From positions 102,998 to 166,997 of the forward strand of contig JAAOMT010000468.1 of NCBI GenBank assembly GCA_016748015.1: DNA of 64,000 bases, given 5' to 3'. Positions 1 to 11,257 of the stretch are shown here, one piece after another. The first letter of the stretch is position 1. Each line of letters begins with the position of its first letter. A program made the position numbers and the translations under genes. Origin of the DNA: Geosiphon pyriformis. Its lineage: Eukaryota > Glomeromycota > Glomeromycetes > Archaeosporales > Geosiphonaceae. A model generated the notes under the pieces. It worked only from the letters and a program-made list of their open reading frames with translations, was not told the origin of the DNA and did not search any database.

Positions 1-232
1 TGATAGTTCAGTTTTAAATATTCTTTTTCATTTCTTTTTGATTTTAAAGGTTTCTTGGGATATTTAATTTGAAAGTATGATTTAAAGTGGAGTTTGTTGG
101 ATAAAATTGGATCTGTTGCTTGATAAATTATGATTTTTATTACTTGATTGATTATTTCCCAATATTAAAACTACTGTATATATACATGTTTGTAGTTCTA
201 CGAGAAAATACTTTCTTTTTAATATTTCAACC

Positions 233-324
233 TGGTGTTTGCTGCTATCACCAGTTGGTGTTGGCTGCTATTGTGAACTGGTGCTTGCCACTATCACGAA
301 ATGGTGTTTGCTACTATGTTAATC
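233..324. repeat. Four tandem copies of a 23-bp unit
   Basis: Four adjacent 23-bp units begin TGGTGTTTGCTGCTAT, TGGTGTTGGCTGCTAT, TGGTGCTTGCCACTAT and TGGTGTTTGCTACTAT; the last 7 bases of each unit vary. The repeat lies in the post-integrase part of Ty3-A, where this copy is no longer similar to Ty3-B or Ty3-C. A 23-bp period does not keep a reading frame, so it is probably not a protein repeat. Confidence 0.85.
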
Positions 325-405
325 ATTACCTTTCTAAGATTATTACTGTGCTATATTATGATTGAATAGTTTGTATTATTTTTATGATTCTTTTTGCTAA
401 ATTTT

Positions 406-1626
406 TAAACCGTAACAGTGATATGGTTTCAGTTGATTATCATGTGCTGCTTTGGTTAAGATTTTGTTGTCCCATTTTAATTTATAAGCTTCATTTTCAA
501 GAATTTCTTTTATGTGAAATAGTCCATCCCATTTGGGGTCAAATTTTCCATTCCATTGTTTTTCCACTTTAGTACAATATAGAAGTACTTTGTTTCTAAT
601 CTTAAATTCAACTAATTTATTTGGTAATTGGTTATCATGTCATTCTTTTTGCTTTTTTTGAGACTTTTAAATGTTATCAGCTGCTTTTCATTGTCTGTTT
701 TCTAGTGGTTCTATTAGGTCATATGTTCTTCTCAACAATGTTTTTTGGAAATTAGCTTTTGTTATTGGTTCAGTTGGATATGTGTTGACCTTTATTTCAA
801 CTGGTAATGTTGCTGTTCTACCATATACTAATTCAAATAATGTTGCTTGTATAGTATCTTGTCTCATTATTTGATAAGCAAATAATACTGATGGTATAAA
901 CAAATCCCATTCATTTTGGTTTTCTTGACTGATTTTAGTGATTGCTTCACACAATGTTCTATTAAATCTTTCAACTAGTCTATTGGTTTATGGATGATAT
1001 AATAATGATAATAGTCTTTTTATCCCAAATCTTTGGCTCAATTCTGTTAATGTTCTGTTTACAAAATGAGTTCCTTGGTCTGATAATAATTCCTTTGGAC
1101 ATCCATGTTGACAAATTAAATCTTGATAAACAAATTCGGCGACAAATTCTGCATCTGCTCTTTGAATGGCTTTTGTTTCTGGCCATTTAGTGAGATAGTC
1201 TATGGCTACTGCAATATATCTGTTGTCTCTACTGGTAATTGTTAATGGTCTGACTAAGTCAATTCCAATGTGATCAAATGGTTGTTCTACTTTAATTAGT
1301 CTTAATGGTTCACTGAGTTTTGTTCCATCTCTTCTTTAACAAGCATCACAACTTTGAACATATTGGATGATATCTGGATATATTGATGACCAATAGTATC
1401 TTTTTCTGGTTCTTTCTATGATTGCTTCTTTATAAAAATGTTCTGCTGTTGGATTTGAATGCATGTTAAACAATATTGTTTCTTTTTCTGGTTCTGTAAT
1501 TACTCTAATTGGTTGGTCTGGATTTCTTCTGTTTTTCTGGTAAAGTATATTTTGATGATTGATGAAATATTTTGATTGCTGTTTTATGTTGTTTTGTTCT
1601 TTTTGAGATAATTTCTTCTTGAACAA
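406..1626 (-). pseudogene. Ty3-A integrase region
   Basis: The zinc-binding part is at about 1336-1500 (MHSNPTAEHF, then CDAC). The catalytic core follows, with AIDYLTKWPE, then LSDQGTHF, then LVERFNRTL, so all three acidic DDE residues are still readable in this copy. The usual YHPQ motif is broken by CAA-to-TAA. After the core comes a conserved tail (VLFAYQ, FELVYGRTATLPVE). Stops and frame changes prevent a full product. Similarity to Ty3-B ends near position 405, just after the integrase C-terminus. Confidence 0.85.
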
Positions 1627-1739
1627 TTGAATATTTATATAATGCTGGAGTTGTTGGTATTTTTGTGTATTTATCTTTTGTTATATTTTTGGGTTGAAAT
1701 GTTTTTAAATTTGTCTTATTCACAACAATCTGTTGATAT

Positions 1740-2967
1740 TTCCATTGTCTTTTCCCTTTTTATAATGTACTGTATAATTGAATGATGAAAGTTCTATTTT
1801 TCATTTGGCATGACAATCATCTGCAAATTCTTGTTTTTAGATTGAAATCAATCCTTTGTGATCCATATATATTTCAAACTTTTGGCTTAAGTATTCTCTC
1901 TATTTAATGACAGCCCAATAGATTGCTAAGTGTTTCAGTGCTAGAGTTCCATAGTTCTTTTTAGCTAGACTTAAACTTTTACTGGTGTAAGCTACTGGAT
2001 GCTCTTTTCTATCAGGTCCTTTCTGTGATAGTACTGTTCTCAATGCTTGACCTGATGCATCAGTAGTAATGATAAATGGTTTGTTGTGATCTGGATACAT
2101 TAATACTGGAGCTTGGATAAGCTTTTTTCTCAATGTGTCAAATGCTTCTTGTTGAGCTTCAGTCCATTTATACTTTACATTCTTGGTTTGTAGATGGTGA
2201 AGTGGTTGAGCTAGTTTAGAAAAGTTCTTAATGAAGTGGTAATAGTAGTCTACGAATTCCAAAAATGCTCTTAGTTCTGGCAAGTTGGCTGGTACTGGAA
2301 AGTTCTTAACTACTTCAATCTTGTTTAGATCTGTTTTGATTCTGTCTTTGCTTATCACATGTCCCAAAAACTTGAGTTCAGTTTTTTTAAAGAAACATTT
2401 GGTTGTATTTAGTTTCAATCCAGCTCTTTTTAACCTTTTGAATACTTGTTGGAGATAATACAAATGATCATTGAATGTTTTTGAGAACATATTGGTGTTA
2501 TCTAAGTATACAATTACTGATTTCCATAGTAATCCAGTATAGACAATTTCCATAAGCCATTGGAATGTTGTTGGAGCATTCATCAAGCCAAATGGCATGA
2601 CTTTAAACTCAAAATTTCTTTTTCTTGTAGTGAATGTTGTTTTTTCTTTGTTGGCTGGATCCATGGCTACTTGTTAGTAACCACTATCTAAGTTCAGTGT
2701 TGAAAACCATTTATTTCTTCCAAAAGCATCAAATAGTTCTTGAATCTTTGGAGTTGGATAGTTATCACCTTTTGTTACTCCATTCAGTTTCCAGTAGTCT
2801 ACACAAAAACAGATTTTTCTATTCTTCTTATGGACTAGTACTACTGGTGATGACCATAGACTTATTGATGGCTGAATTAGCCCATTGTCAAACATCCGGT
2901 TGATTTCTTGATAAATAATCTCATGGCTAGCTGGTAATACTCTGTATGCTTTTTGTTTAATTGGCAT
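1740..2967 (-). pseudogene. Ty3-A reverse transcriptase and RNase H
   Basis: The RT begins near 2967 (MPIKQKAYRV) and continues through WSSPVVLVHKKNRKICFCVDY, FSTLNLDSGYW, VMPFGLMNAPTTFQ and VIVYLDNTNMFSKTF. The catalytic YLDD box reads YLDN, so the last aspartate is lost. RNase H follows (PFIITTDASGQALRTVL, then HPVAYTSKSLSLAKKNYGTLALKHLAIYWAV); its glutamate is replaced by Lys in LALKH. A stop at about 2662 separates two open blocks, and another lies near 1898. Family-typical Ty3/gypsy RT-RH; inactive as it stands. Confidence 0.9.
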
Positions 2968-2985
2968 TATATCTTCAGTCTTGAT

Positions 2986-4242
2986 CTAATGCTGGATGAT
3001 GTTGGTTTGGCCAAATTCATTTTCATTAGCAAAGATGTCATTGAAATTGTTGAGTAACATTCTGAGTTGCATTTGTTGAAGTGGATCTAGATTCCCTATG
3101 TTTATCTGTTTTAATTGTTCTGGTTGGAGCAAATAACATTTACTTTGTCTGTAAATGGTTTGTGATGTAATGTTTACATATTCGCAAAGCTGTGGAAAAT
3201 CTGGAATGTGATTTGGTGGTTGATCTTCAACTTCAGTGGTCAAATATCCAATAATAGTTCCCTTTGGTATTTCAATGACACTTCCAGTTGTATTGTAGAT
3301 AGGAATTTTGATGTTTTTGGGGCTTTTGGCTGATATATAGAGATTAATCAGTCCAATCTCCCCTAATTCACAAATAGTGGCTTCTGCTTCAAACAACTGA
3401 GCTTGATTTTTTACTTCTCTTTTTATAAGTAACATATACTGGTCATATGGTGGAATGGAAATTGATTGGCAGATTGAGATAATTTCTCTTTTGTTAATAA
3501 CCTCTTCCTCTGTTATATTAACTGGTATGTCTATTCTACCCATTGATCCAAATTCTTGTATCCCTCTAGCAGTAATCCCTAATTCTTCTCTGTTTCCCAC
3601 TAACACTAATTGAGCTATTTTTACCAAAGGTAGGAATATTGCTTGTACTATTTTTTCATTTGGCTCTATGATATAGGCTTTTTCAGAGTCATTTTGTAGC
3701 ATAACAATAATATTTTCTACATACCTTGCATCAATTATTCCTTCTTTGATGTTGATTTTTTTTTTCATTAGGCTACTTCTAGATGCTAATTGAACTATGG
3801 TTGTTGCTAAAATTTCCAGAGCTATTTTGAGATCAACACATGTGTGCAAATTTGGTTCCAATTTGATGGCTTTTTTTTCCAGATATCTCAGATCAAACTC
3901 TGCGTCAGTATCACACATGTATTCTGGCATAATACCTTCATTATTGTCATTATATCATTTGAGTTCCTGCTCTTTAGATAGATTAGAAAGCACAATATAT
4001 ATTTTGGAGTTTAAATCAGAGTTTGAATTGCTGATATTTTTGTTGCCATTTTGAGTGGAGCTAGAATCATTATTTTCATCATTGTCGTTGTCAAAGTTTA
4101 AATTGGGATTGAAAATTGATTCTGATTTTGATGTACAGTTGCTGATTGGTTCTTTTTTCTCTGGAATCATGTAGATCATGCATGGTAGTAGATTGTAAAT
4201 AAGGTCACACTTATTACAATATTGAAAGTCACATGAAATCAA
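2986..4242 (-). pseudogene. Ty3-A zinc-ribbon/acidic linker, dUTPase-like domain and pre-RT linker
   Basis: The block opens with a Cys pair region (CDFQYCNKCDLIY), then an Asn/Ser/Asp-rich linker, then a trimeric-dUTPase-like domain: DTDAEFDLRY (motif 1), LASRSSLMKK (motif 2), GIIDARYVENIIVMLQN (motif 3), NEKIVQAIFLPL (motif 4) and RGIQEFGSMGR (motif 5). In active dUTPases motif 3 normally has GxxDxxYxGE; here the region reads DARYVEN. A stop near 3958, probably from a Trp codon, splits the frame just upstream of motif 1. The roughly 150 residues after motif 5 (for example IKIPIYNTTGSVIEIPKGTI) lead into the RT. Confidence 0.8.
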
Positions 4243-4257
4243 ACAGTGGTCACATAG

Positions 4258-5037
4258 TCAAGTGTTGATTTTTTCTAAGCATTGCTCCTGTTTTTCTCTC
4301 GTAAGTGCTAGTTCTTGATAATGTTTGTGGAATTGTTCTGGATCTAGAAGATTTATGACTGGTTCTGGGTCCCAGTCGAGTTCTATAGGTTCAGGTGGGT
4401 TATTTTTAATTGTTTTTATCTCTTCTGGTGTCATTTCTTTGATTTTGGCAAGTGCCATTTGTCAGATTTTGTTATCATTGTGTGGACATCCATCTAGACA
4501 TTTAATGGCTCATTTCCAAACAGCATCTATGGGCATTCTTTTCCTCACCCAGTTACTTATGAGAATCATGTATTGACACAATTCATTGCATGTTCCTCTT
4601 TGCCCAGGAATGTCGTTCCACATTCCTTTATCCAGAAAAGTTTCTCCACAAGCCAAGCATAGTTCATTGTCTCATTTTTCAATCTGTTTTGGCCTTCCAA
4701 AGTGTTCAATGACACATGGACAGCAGTAGAATTTTGTTGTCAAAGTGTACTCCTCATTATCGCCACAACAAGTATCTATTGACAACAATTTCTTGTCACA
4801 ATTGATGCATACCAGTTTTGGGCAATAATAAGTGGATTGGTGGAATGTAGTGTAGGAATTATAAGTGGAGTTGCTGTTGGTTGTTGGTTCTTTTTCCTTC
4901 ACCTTTCTTTTTCTCTTTTTGTCTTCTTTCCATTCCCAATTTATTTGTTCTTCCTGGTTATTGTTAGTTTTCCAGGCTTGGTCAGCTTTCCAAGTAAGTT
5001 CTTTGCTCTGTTTTCCTTTGCTGTTGTTGTCCCACAA
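4258..5037 (-). pseudogene. Ty3-A Cys-rich zinc-ribbon region between protease and dUTPase
   Basis: Cysteine pairs are spaced like zinc ribbons: CINCDKKLLSIDTCCG, then FYCCPCVIEHFGRPK, then CLACGETFLDKGMWNDIPGQ and CNELCQYMILISNW after a stop near 4670. A helical stretch follows (MALAKIKEMTPEEIKTIK). The same order is present in Ty3-B, Ty3-C and, more diverged, Ty3-D. Function unknown; nucleic-acid or protein binding would be a guess. Confidence 0.7.
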
Positions 5038-5190
5038 AGGTACTGGTGACAGCTTGTTGTGTTTGGTATCAGCTCAGGAAACTTGGTAGGCTTCTCAGAT
5101 AGGTTTCTTCTCCTCTTCCTCAAATTTAATAAGTGGAGTTGTCGAGTTGGTGGTCTTGAAATGGCCACACGTGGCTGGTACATGTGTGTG

Positions 5191-5772
5191 TTAGCTGTTC
5201 TGGCTAATTTGAAGCTTTTGTGTATTCCAATCAAGCAACACGTTGTTTTTGGATAGCCAATCATTCCCAATAAGTGCTTGGTATTGGGTGGCTTCTATGA
5301 CCAGTACTTTGATTGGGACCATGATACTGTTAACTTCAATGGGGAAGTCGTCAATCTCACCAATAGAAGTTTTTGTTGCTCCATCAGCAGTTATGATCCT
5401 GGTGCTGACAGCACGATTAACTTGGCAACCTAATTGGTTCATGAGTTGTTTTGTAATAATGCTGCCAGCTGATCCACTGTTTAGGATCAGTTTGATGAAG
5501 TGGCCATCAACTTTGGCATCAGTATACATAGCCATAATAGGTTTTTCTTCAAGAGCAGTTCCACTAAATGACAGTATGGTCAACAGTTCTTCGAGTTTAA
5601 ATGGGAAGATGGTGTCCAGTAATTCATTTTCGGTAATAGTAGCTGGTAGAATATTGCTGATAAGTGTTGGTTGTTGATTGGTCTCCAAATTATTGGGTTG
5701 GGCATCTTCTGTGATAACCAGAAGACTTAAATAGTTTTGGGAATTCAGGTTTTGGGCGTATTCAGTGCCCAA
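5191..5772 (-). pseudogene. Ty3-A retroviral-type aspartic protease domain
   Basis: The open block contains GHFIKLILNSGSAGSIITKQL, aligned with the DSGSAGS active-site loop of Ty3-B. Here the catalytic Asp codon has become Asn (GAT to AAT). It is followed by VSTRIITADGATKTSIGEI and QYQALIGNDWLSKNNVLLDW, which match the flap and the C-terminal part of retropepsins. The protease should be inactive. Confidence 0.85.
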
Positions 5773-5934
5773 ATTCCATTGTCGAAATTCTGCTGGTTGT
5801 GTGGAAAAACTGAGGATCAGTTAGTAAACTATCATTGATGATCTCCAGCTTTGTTGGATTAATCTCAGCCTTTGGATTCCATTTTGAGGTAAGTTCTGTG
5901 GCAGTATTTGAATTTGTTAGAGCTGATAAATTAC

Positions 5935-7842
5935 CTAAGGCTGCAGCTGATAAATAGGTTGTGACTGTGGCTGATAAATTGTTGGTTTTGTCAGTTGATA
6001 AATTGGTGCTTGATATACTGGTGAATGATAAAGTGACTGCTGTGTCATAAGTATGTAATTCTGATGATATGGCTCTGAGTTTGGTAGATTATTCAGAATT
6101 TGAAACTGGTAATTGGGGTTTTGATATTGATTTCCCAATTGTTGATTATTTAAATAATGGTGGCAATCAATTTGTAGGTGTTCTTATTTATCACAATAGT
6201 AGCAAACATGCATTTTTTGTTGCCACTGTTAATTGGTTGATAATGATAGACATGACTGATTCTGAAAATGATTTACATTTCTGGAATTATTGCATTGTTG
6301 TGGTGGTTGATAAATTGCACAATTGTCAGCTAAGTATCTCTTTAATTTCTGATTAATGGAATCACTAAATTGTTTCAATTTGAAATCTAATTCAGATGAT
6401 CCATTTATTACTAAGTTAATGGCTTGGGCATGATTAGCTTTGAATTCAGCAGCTTCAAAATCTTGGGCATTTGTGACAGCTGTTTGTAGATTAATAAGAT
6501 GTAATAAATGTATGCATTGCAGGATGCTACTGCGTAATCTGCAAATAAACTGATTTAGAATCTGGGCCATTGTAAAATAATTGGCATTGATGGCTTGGAT
6601 CTGGTGCAGATTTCTGTAAAAGTGTCTTAAGTAAGTAGTGACTGCTTTATTTTCTCTTTGTTTGATGGTAGTGAATGTGTTTGCTAGTCTGTTAATGCTG
6701 TTATTGTTGCTGAAGTATTGTAAGAACTCAATTTTGAATGTATTGAAATCTTGGGGTTTGTTGACTAGACTTTGGTATCATGAATTGGCAGTATCTTGGA
6801 GAAAATATGGGATGGCTTGCATGGCTCTGGCATTATTCTATTCATTAACTACAATGGCTTTCTCCACATTATTTAGCCATACTTGGGCATCGTCCTCTTC
6901 GCCAGTGAATTTTTTGAGTTTGGCTATTGGTGCATATGCCATTGGATCTAAGTTGGGTTGTGGTTGCTGCTGGATTTGTTGTTGAGATAGCAGTTGTGGC
7001 TGTTGTTGCTGTTGGGCATTTGGTGGAGCTAGTAGTAGATTGATCACAATTACTGGAAGTAAATGCTGATTAATTACATTGGGGTTTTGATTATTCTGAT
7101 TTTTCAGAGTTTGATTAACCAAAGTTTTAATTTCTAAATGTTCTAGGATTGGGTTTTGCTTATTAACTTCTCGATTGCTACTCTCTTCTTTCTCAAAGTC
7201 GGTTATTTTCCAAGGACTAACAGCTCCAAAATCTGGTTGTAGTGGTGGTAATTGAATTCCTGATGGCGTTGGGAATCATGATTTAAATCCCTCAAAATAA
7301 TTGCCATATGTTCCTAATAACTCTGTCTTCTTTTGTTTACTTTGGAATAGAATTCTGTTTAATAGTGTTGTCGCGCTTGTTATAACTGTGTTTATTATAT
7401 TGATAATGTTTCCGGGTATATGGTAATATGATAGATTAGCAGGTGAATCAAATCTTTGTTTTTTCCAAGTGGGTAGTTGGATTTGCTTTGGTGTTCCTAT
7501 TGGTGTTTGTAGTCTTCCTTTGTCTTTGTCTGCAAAAGTGATAGAAAATTTCTGTTTGGTGTATTTTTCAATTTCCCTGTTTATTTCTGTAATTAGGAGT
7601 GTAAATAGGTAATTTTGTGAAAGGATAGTGCTTTGGAGTAATTGACTAAAGAAGTTGTTGAAGGTGGATTTTGGATCTCCTTGGCCTTCCAAGTAATATA
7701 CTATTCTTTCATTGACATAACAATTGAAAACTAATTCAGTTGGCCAATTATTATTTGTTAATCCGAGATGAGTATGATAGTATTGGAATAAAGATTTTGC
7801 AAATTCTAAATGATTTGTTCTTATTTTTTCGGATTCTGCCAC
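5935..7842 (-). pseudogene. Ty3-A gag remnant
   Basis: Starts at MAESEKIRTNHLEFAKSLFQ, 63 bp inside the 5' LTR, the same start context as gag in Ty3-B and Ty3-C. A capsid-like region follows (VWLNNVEKAIV; YFTMAQILNQFICRLRSSIL). The nucleocapsid knuckle near 6165-6205 reads CYYCDK, stop, EHLQIDC, so CX2CX4HX4C is recognisable but broken by a CAA-to-TAA stop. A Pro/Gln/Tyr-rich tail follows. Several stops and frame shifts; not a working gag. Confidence 0.85.
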
Positions 7843-7904
7843 TGTTTGGATGATTATAATTGGTGCTGTTCTCTGTAGGATTATACTTCACAGGAAGCAC
7901 CAAA

Positions 7905-8770
7905 TGTTACAGATGATTATTTGGAGTCTTAAATCAAATAACAAATCCATAACTTGGTGTTCAATATCTTAACAATGCTGGTGTTACTGGTACGTTGGTT
8001 GTATCTAAAGGTTTTTTAGAGTTGAGTCCTTTGTATAATGAACAGAGATTCAATAATGATGTAGTTGGTTGGTAAGTTATGTTCCCAATTTCTGGTTTTA
8101 GCTTGGTGGCCAGTTTATTCTGGCAGTTATGCTCTTCTGATAAGCTATCTGTTAATATATATATAATTTTACCCTTATTTCTGGGTCTTTTACCAGACTA
8201 TCTGTGACGTCAATTACTCAGTGCTTTAATTCTTAATCAGTTAGTATATGACAGTAAAAATCAAAGAAAAAAAGAAATAAAAGAAAATAAAGAAATGAGC
8301 CAAGGCAATGTGCACATTAGTATCTCATCAATAGCCATGATCAAAAGCTATTGTTTTAGTATAGTTAGGTATCAATTACTATCAACATAAAGTGTTAATA
8401 GTGGAGAGTAGATTTGGATAGTGAATAATTTATTTATTTAATATTTGTGGATGAAAGATTTCTAACTAAAGGATTCTTATCTTTCTACTTCTAACACTAT
8501 CACTATATATACATAATTGATGTTCTATGAGATTGCTCATATTTCTGAGTAATGTGCTATAATTTCTTAAGCAATGTGCTCTAATTTTCTAATATCACTC
8601 CACATTGCTAAACAATGTGCCATGTTTTCTGACATTGCTCCACATTGCTAAGCAATGTGCCATGATTTCTATCATTGCTCTACATTGTTGAGCAATGTGT
8701 TTACATGCTACATACTATTCACTTATTAGTCTACTATTCTTCTTATATCTGTTTTTTTTTATAAGTAACA
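7905..8770 (-). repeat. 5' LTR of Ty3-A (type II U3)
   Basis: On the minus strand it begins TGTTACTTAT at 8770 and ends in TGTAACA at 7905, so it is bounded by short inverted termini. The primer binding site lies inside it (on the minus strand TGGTGCTTCCTGTGA, about 7890-7904). The R/U5 half matches the LTRs of Ty3-B and Ty3-C, but the U3 half is different and carries palindromic repeats. About 866 bp. Confidence 0.88.
8553..8700. repeat. 40-bp tandem repeat with 20-bp palindromic core in U3 of Ty3-A
   Basis: Copies at 8601-8620, 8641-8660 and 8681-8700 have the core CACATTGCTAAGCAATGTG or close variants, exactly 40 bp apart, with half-copies upstream (AGCAATGTGCT near 8571). The core is a near-perfect inverted repeat. 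The position in U3 of the LTR suggests an enhancer or protein-binding array, but that is inference. Ty3-G has a decayed version near 41495-41570. Confidence 0.8.
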
Positions 8771-9774
8771 CCGGGAGAAGTTTCTAGTTGCTAAAAAAAC
8801 TGCCATATCTGGCAATATTCGTCATTTTGCTCAGGACTTATACTGGTCGATATGCTGTGCCCATTGGGAGGCTGGTCTGAGTTTTGGTATAGTTCTAAAT
8901 GTTATGATTAAGAAAATAAATTGAGATGCTACTGCGATAATTTGGCATCCTGATTCACACATGCTTTCTGAGTTTACCAGTAGGAAGTCAGCTAATTTAT
9001 ACACATATTTAATAAAAGCTGTATATAGACAGCTGCCAGTTGCAATTAGAAAGAGGTTGTATAGCAGAAGTTATCCTGGTGTTTTGTGTTTGCTGTGTGG
9101 TGAGGTAGAGTTCTCTGATCATGTTTTTGCTTGTTCTGGTGACTTTGGTTTCCATGGAGACATTTTGGTTAAAGCTGCTAAAAAATGGATGTCAATATCT
9201 GGTCTTACAAGTTTATCTCTGTCTGTTATTTTGCTCTCGCTTTCATCATGTTCTTCGGATGTGAATTTTTATACAGCAGTATACAAGAGTTTTGTAATAA
9301 AAGATTGGTATGTTGAAGCTGTTTCAGTTTTTAAGGGAAGAAAGAAAGCTACTTAGACTCTAATGGAATTTATCAGATTTGTGGTGAAATTACAACACAC
9401 TCAAATATGGACTATTAGGACCAGACATAGAATAGAGATGGAAAAGGCTGGCTTGGTTGAGGATAATGATGTGGTTTATGGCTTGTCCAGCAATATAGTT
9501 TCTACATTGTTGGCTGGTGTTGTCCGTATGCTTAGTGTTATAGAATCTTTTGCTGTTAAGTTTGATAGGTACAAATTGTGTCATTTTTTTTTGGTTTAGG
9601 TGGTGATGTTTTTGTTGCCATAGGTGTATAATGTTGCTTTGTCTGGCCCGAGTAGCTGGCCACATGTAGTCTATGCATAAGCTGCGTTTAATTGGTTTCA
9701 CTTAATTTGGTTCTATGTACTAGATAGTGGTTGGGCTTCACTTATAAAACTTGTAATAAAAAAAAAAAAAAAAA
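8771..9774 (+). mobile_element. 3' end of a LINE (non-LTR retrotransposon) with poly(A) tail
   Basis: One reading frame runs from 8772 to 9599 with only two stops (in-frame TGA near 8921, TAG at 9354). It contains ISGNIRHFAQDLYWSICCAHWE, a zinc-knuckle-like CLLCGEVEFSDHVFAC (CX2CX8HX4C) and LQHTQIWTIRTRHRIEMEK. These are like the C-terminus of LINE ORF2 proteins I recall from Rhizophagus. AATAAA at 9755 runs directly into 17 A residues (9758-9774). The left side is cut by the LTR of Ty3-A, so A landed in this LINE; the rest should lie left of the window. The right side abuts an LTR of Ty3-H, so the LINE landed in H. Confidence 0.85.
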
Positions 9775-11257
9775 GGGGGTATTTTTAAATTGGTTAAAAC
9801 TTTTTATTTAATACTAAATAGTTTATTTTTGGAACTTTAATTTTTTTGTATTTGGTTTTTATTTAATTTGTACTAAGAAATCTGTTCTAAGAAAAATGAT
9901 TCTAATGTAAAATAAGTCTAAAAAAAGATATATTTTCTTGAAAAAAGAGATTTTTCTTTTAGATAACTTGTTATGATACTAGTTTATAAACTTGAATTTT
10001 TTTTTGCTATAATTTTGATAAACTAAAGATACATTTTGATAAACTACAAGTTATTTTGACAAACTATTAATTATTTTGGTAAACTATCTATTATTTCAGC
10101 AAATTTTGGCAAATTTTGGCAAATTTTTAAATGTTATATAGTTTGAGATATTGTGTACTTTGATTATTCTAATTTTTATTATATAAATTGAATTATTAAT
10201 TAAATAGTAATCTTTGATAATTTAATTAAATAGTAAGTAATAATTTAAACAGTAATAATATATGCTAATTAATAATAAAAATTATAAAAGTAATTTCATG
10301 TTAACTAAGGACTAAAATTTTATTAGTAACATAATTTTTTCTTTAAAACTAAGCTTTATCAAAGTTCAAGCATTATTTGTAATATTAAAATAGTAGTTCA
10401 AAATAATTGAAATAATTTGGTCTGAAAATTGTTAAAATTTCAATTTTGTGAGTTTGCCAATATATTAAATTTTGTAAAACATTTTCACAAATATTAAATA
10501 GATTATAAAATCTAAGAGCTGTTCTAAGTTTGTAATAAGTGTTTATTAGTCCAGCTGCTGTTTTTAATTTATTGTAAATTTGTTTTTATATAGCTTTAGA
10601 AATAAGATTTGTTGTTTCAAATTCCAGTTTTCATTTATAAAGTGTTTTTTCAATATGAAAATATTTAAAAATAGAAGTATATTTTTAGTTTTGTTTATTA
10701 AAACACAATTGAAGTTTTTATTGAATTGTGGTATTTGGTAAAATGTCAATAAAAGTGAAGAAAAGGTTTTTTTAAAGCTTGCTTTAAAAGTTTTGATAAT
10801 TGAATTTCAAAGTAGTTTCTTGTGTTTTTTCTATAAGAATAATAATTTTGAAAATTATTTACTATTGATATTGTAGTTTTTTTTTGCATGTAATTAATTT
10901 AACTTCTATTAATCATTATGAATAAATTAGAAAGTGTTTTTAAAATTAACATTAATTTTTGGAACAGTTGTTAAATGTTTTAAAAAATAATTATAATGAA
11001 AGTAATAACTTAAGAATAAAATTTGAAAATTTTTGAAAAATAAAAATAAAAAAATATTTATGAATATGAGGTTTTTATATGTTTTTGGTTTTGGGTTTTT
11101 TTTGTAATTGTTTATTATTTTTGTTTTAATATTTGTATATTATTAAAAAAATATTATAATAATGTTAAATTAAATGTTCAGATTTGGTTGTTGTTTTATT
11201 ATAATTATTGGTTCTAAATTTTGGAAAATATCTTTGGAATTAATTAAAAGAGAATAT
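9775..11257 (-). mobile_element. Ty3-H: minus-strand 3' fragment of a family 2 Ty3/gypsy element
   Basis: Read on the minus strand, 11257-10332 matches the post-integrase end of Ty3-D (24370-25116), and 10331-9775 matches the first part of the Ty3-D LTR (starts TGTTACTAATAAAATTTTAG). The LTR is cut at 9775 by the LINE poly(A), and the internal part is cut at 11257 by the LTR of Ty3-C. An ORF at 10564-10749 (NENWNLKQQ, LKLYKNK) matches the Ty3-D tail ORF at 24691-24960. Very AT-rich and decayed; probably one of the oldest layers. Confidence 0.85.

Larger units (their letters stand above)
1..8770 (-). mobile_element. Ty3-A: Ty3/gypsy LTR retrotransposon, family 1, left end outside window
   Basis: Reading on the minus strand from 8770: 5' LTR (7905-8770), primer binding site just inside it, gag, aspartic protease, zinc-ribbon region, dUTPase-like domain, reverse transcriptase, RNase H and integrase. 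The 3' LTR must lie left of position 1. The order and wording of the domains match Ty3-B at 30024-40275, but the region after integrase (1 to about 405) does not match B. The copy is dead: the protease motif reads NSGS instead of DSGS, the RT motif reads YLDN instead of YLDD, the CCHC knuckle holds a stop, and stops interrupt the reading frame throughout. It sits inside a LINE, whose 3' end continues at 8771. Confidence 0.9.

Noticed and set aside
5243-5677. Long plus-strand ORF of 144 codons
   Set aside because: Antisense of the Ty3-A protease; the minus strand has the retropepsin sequence.
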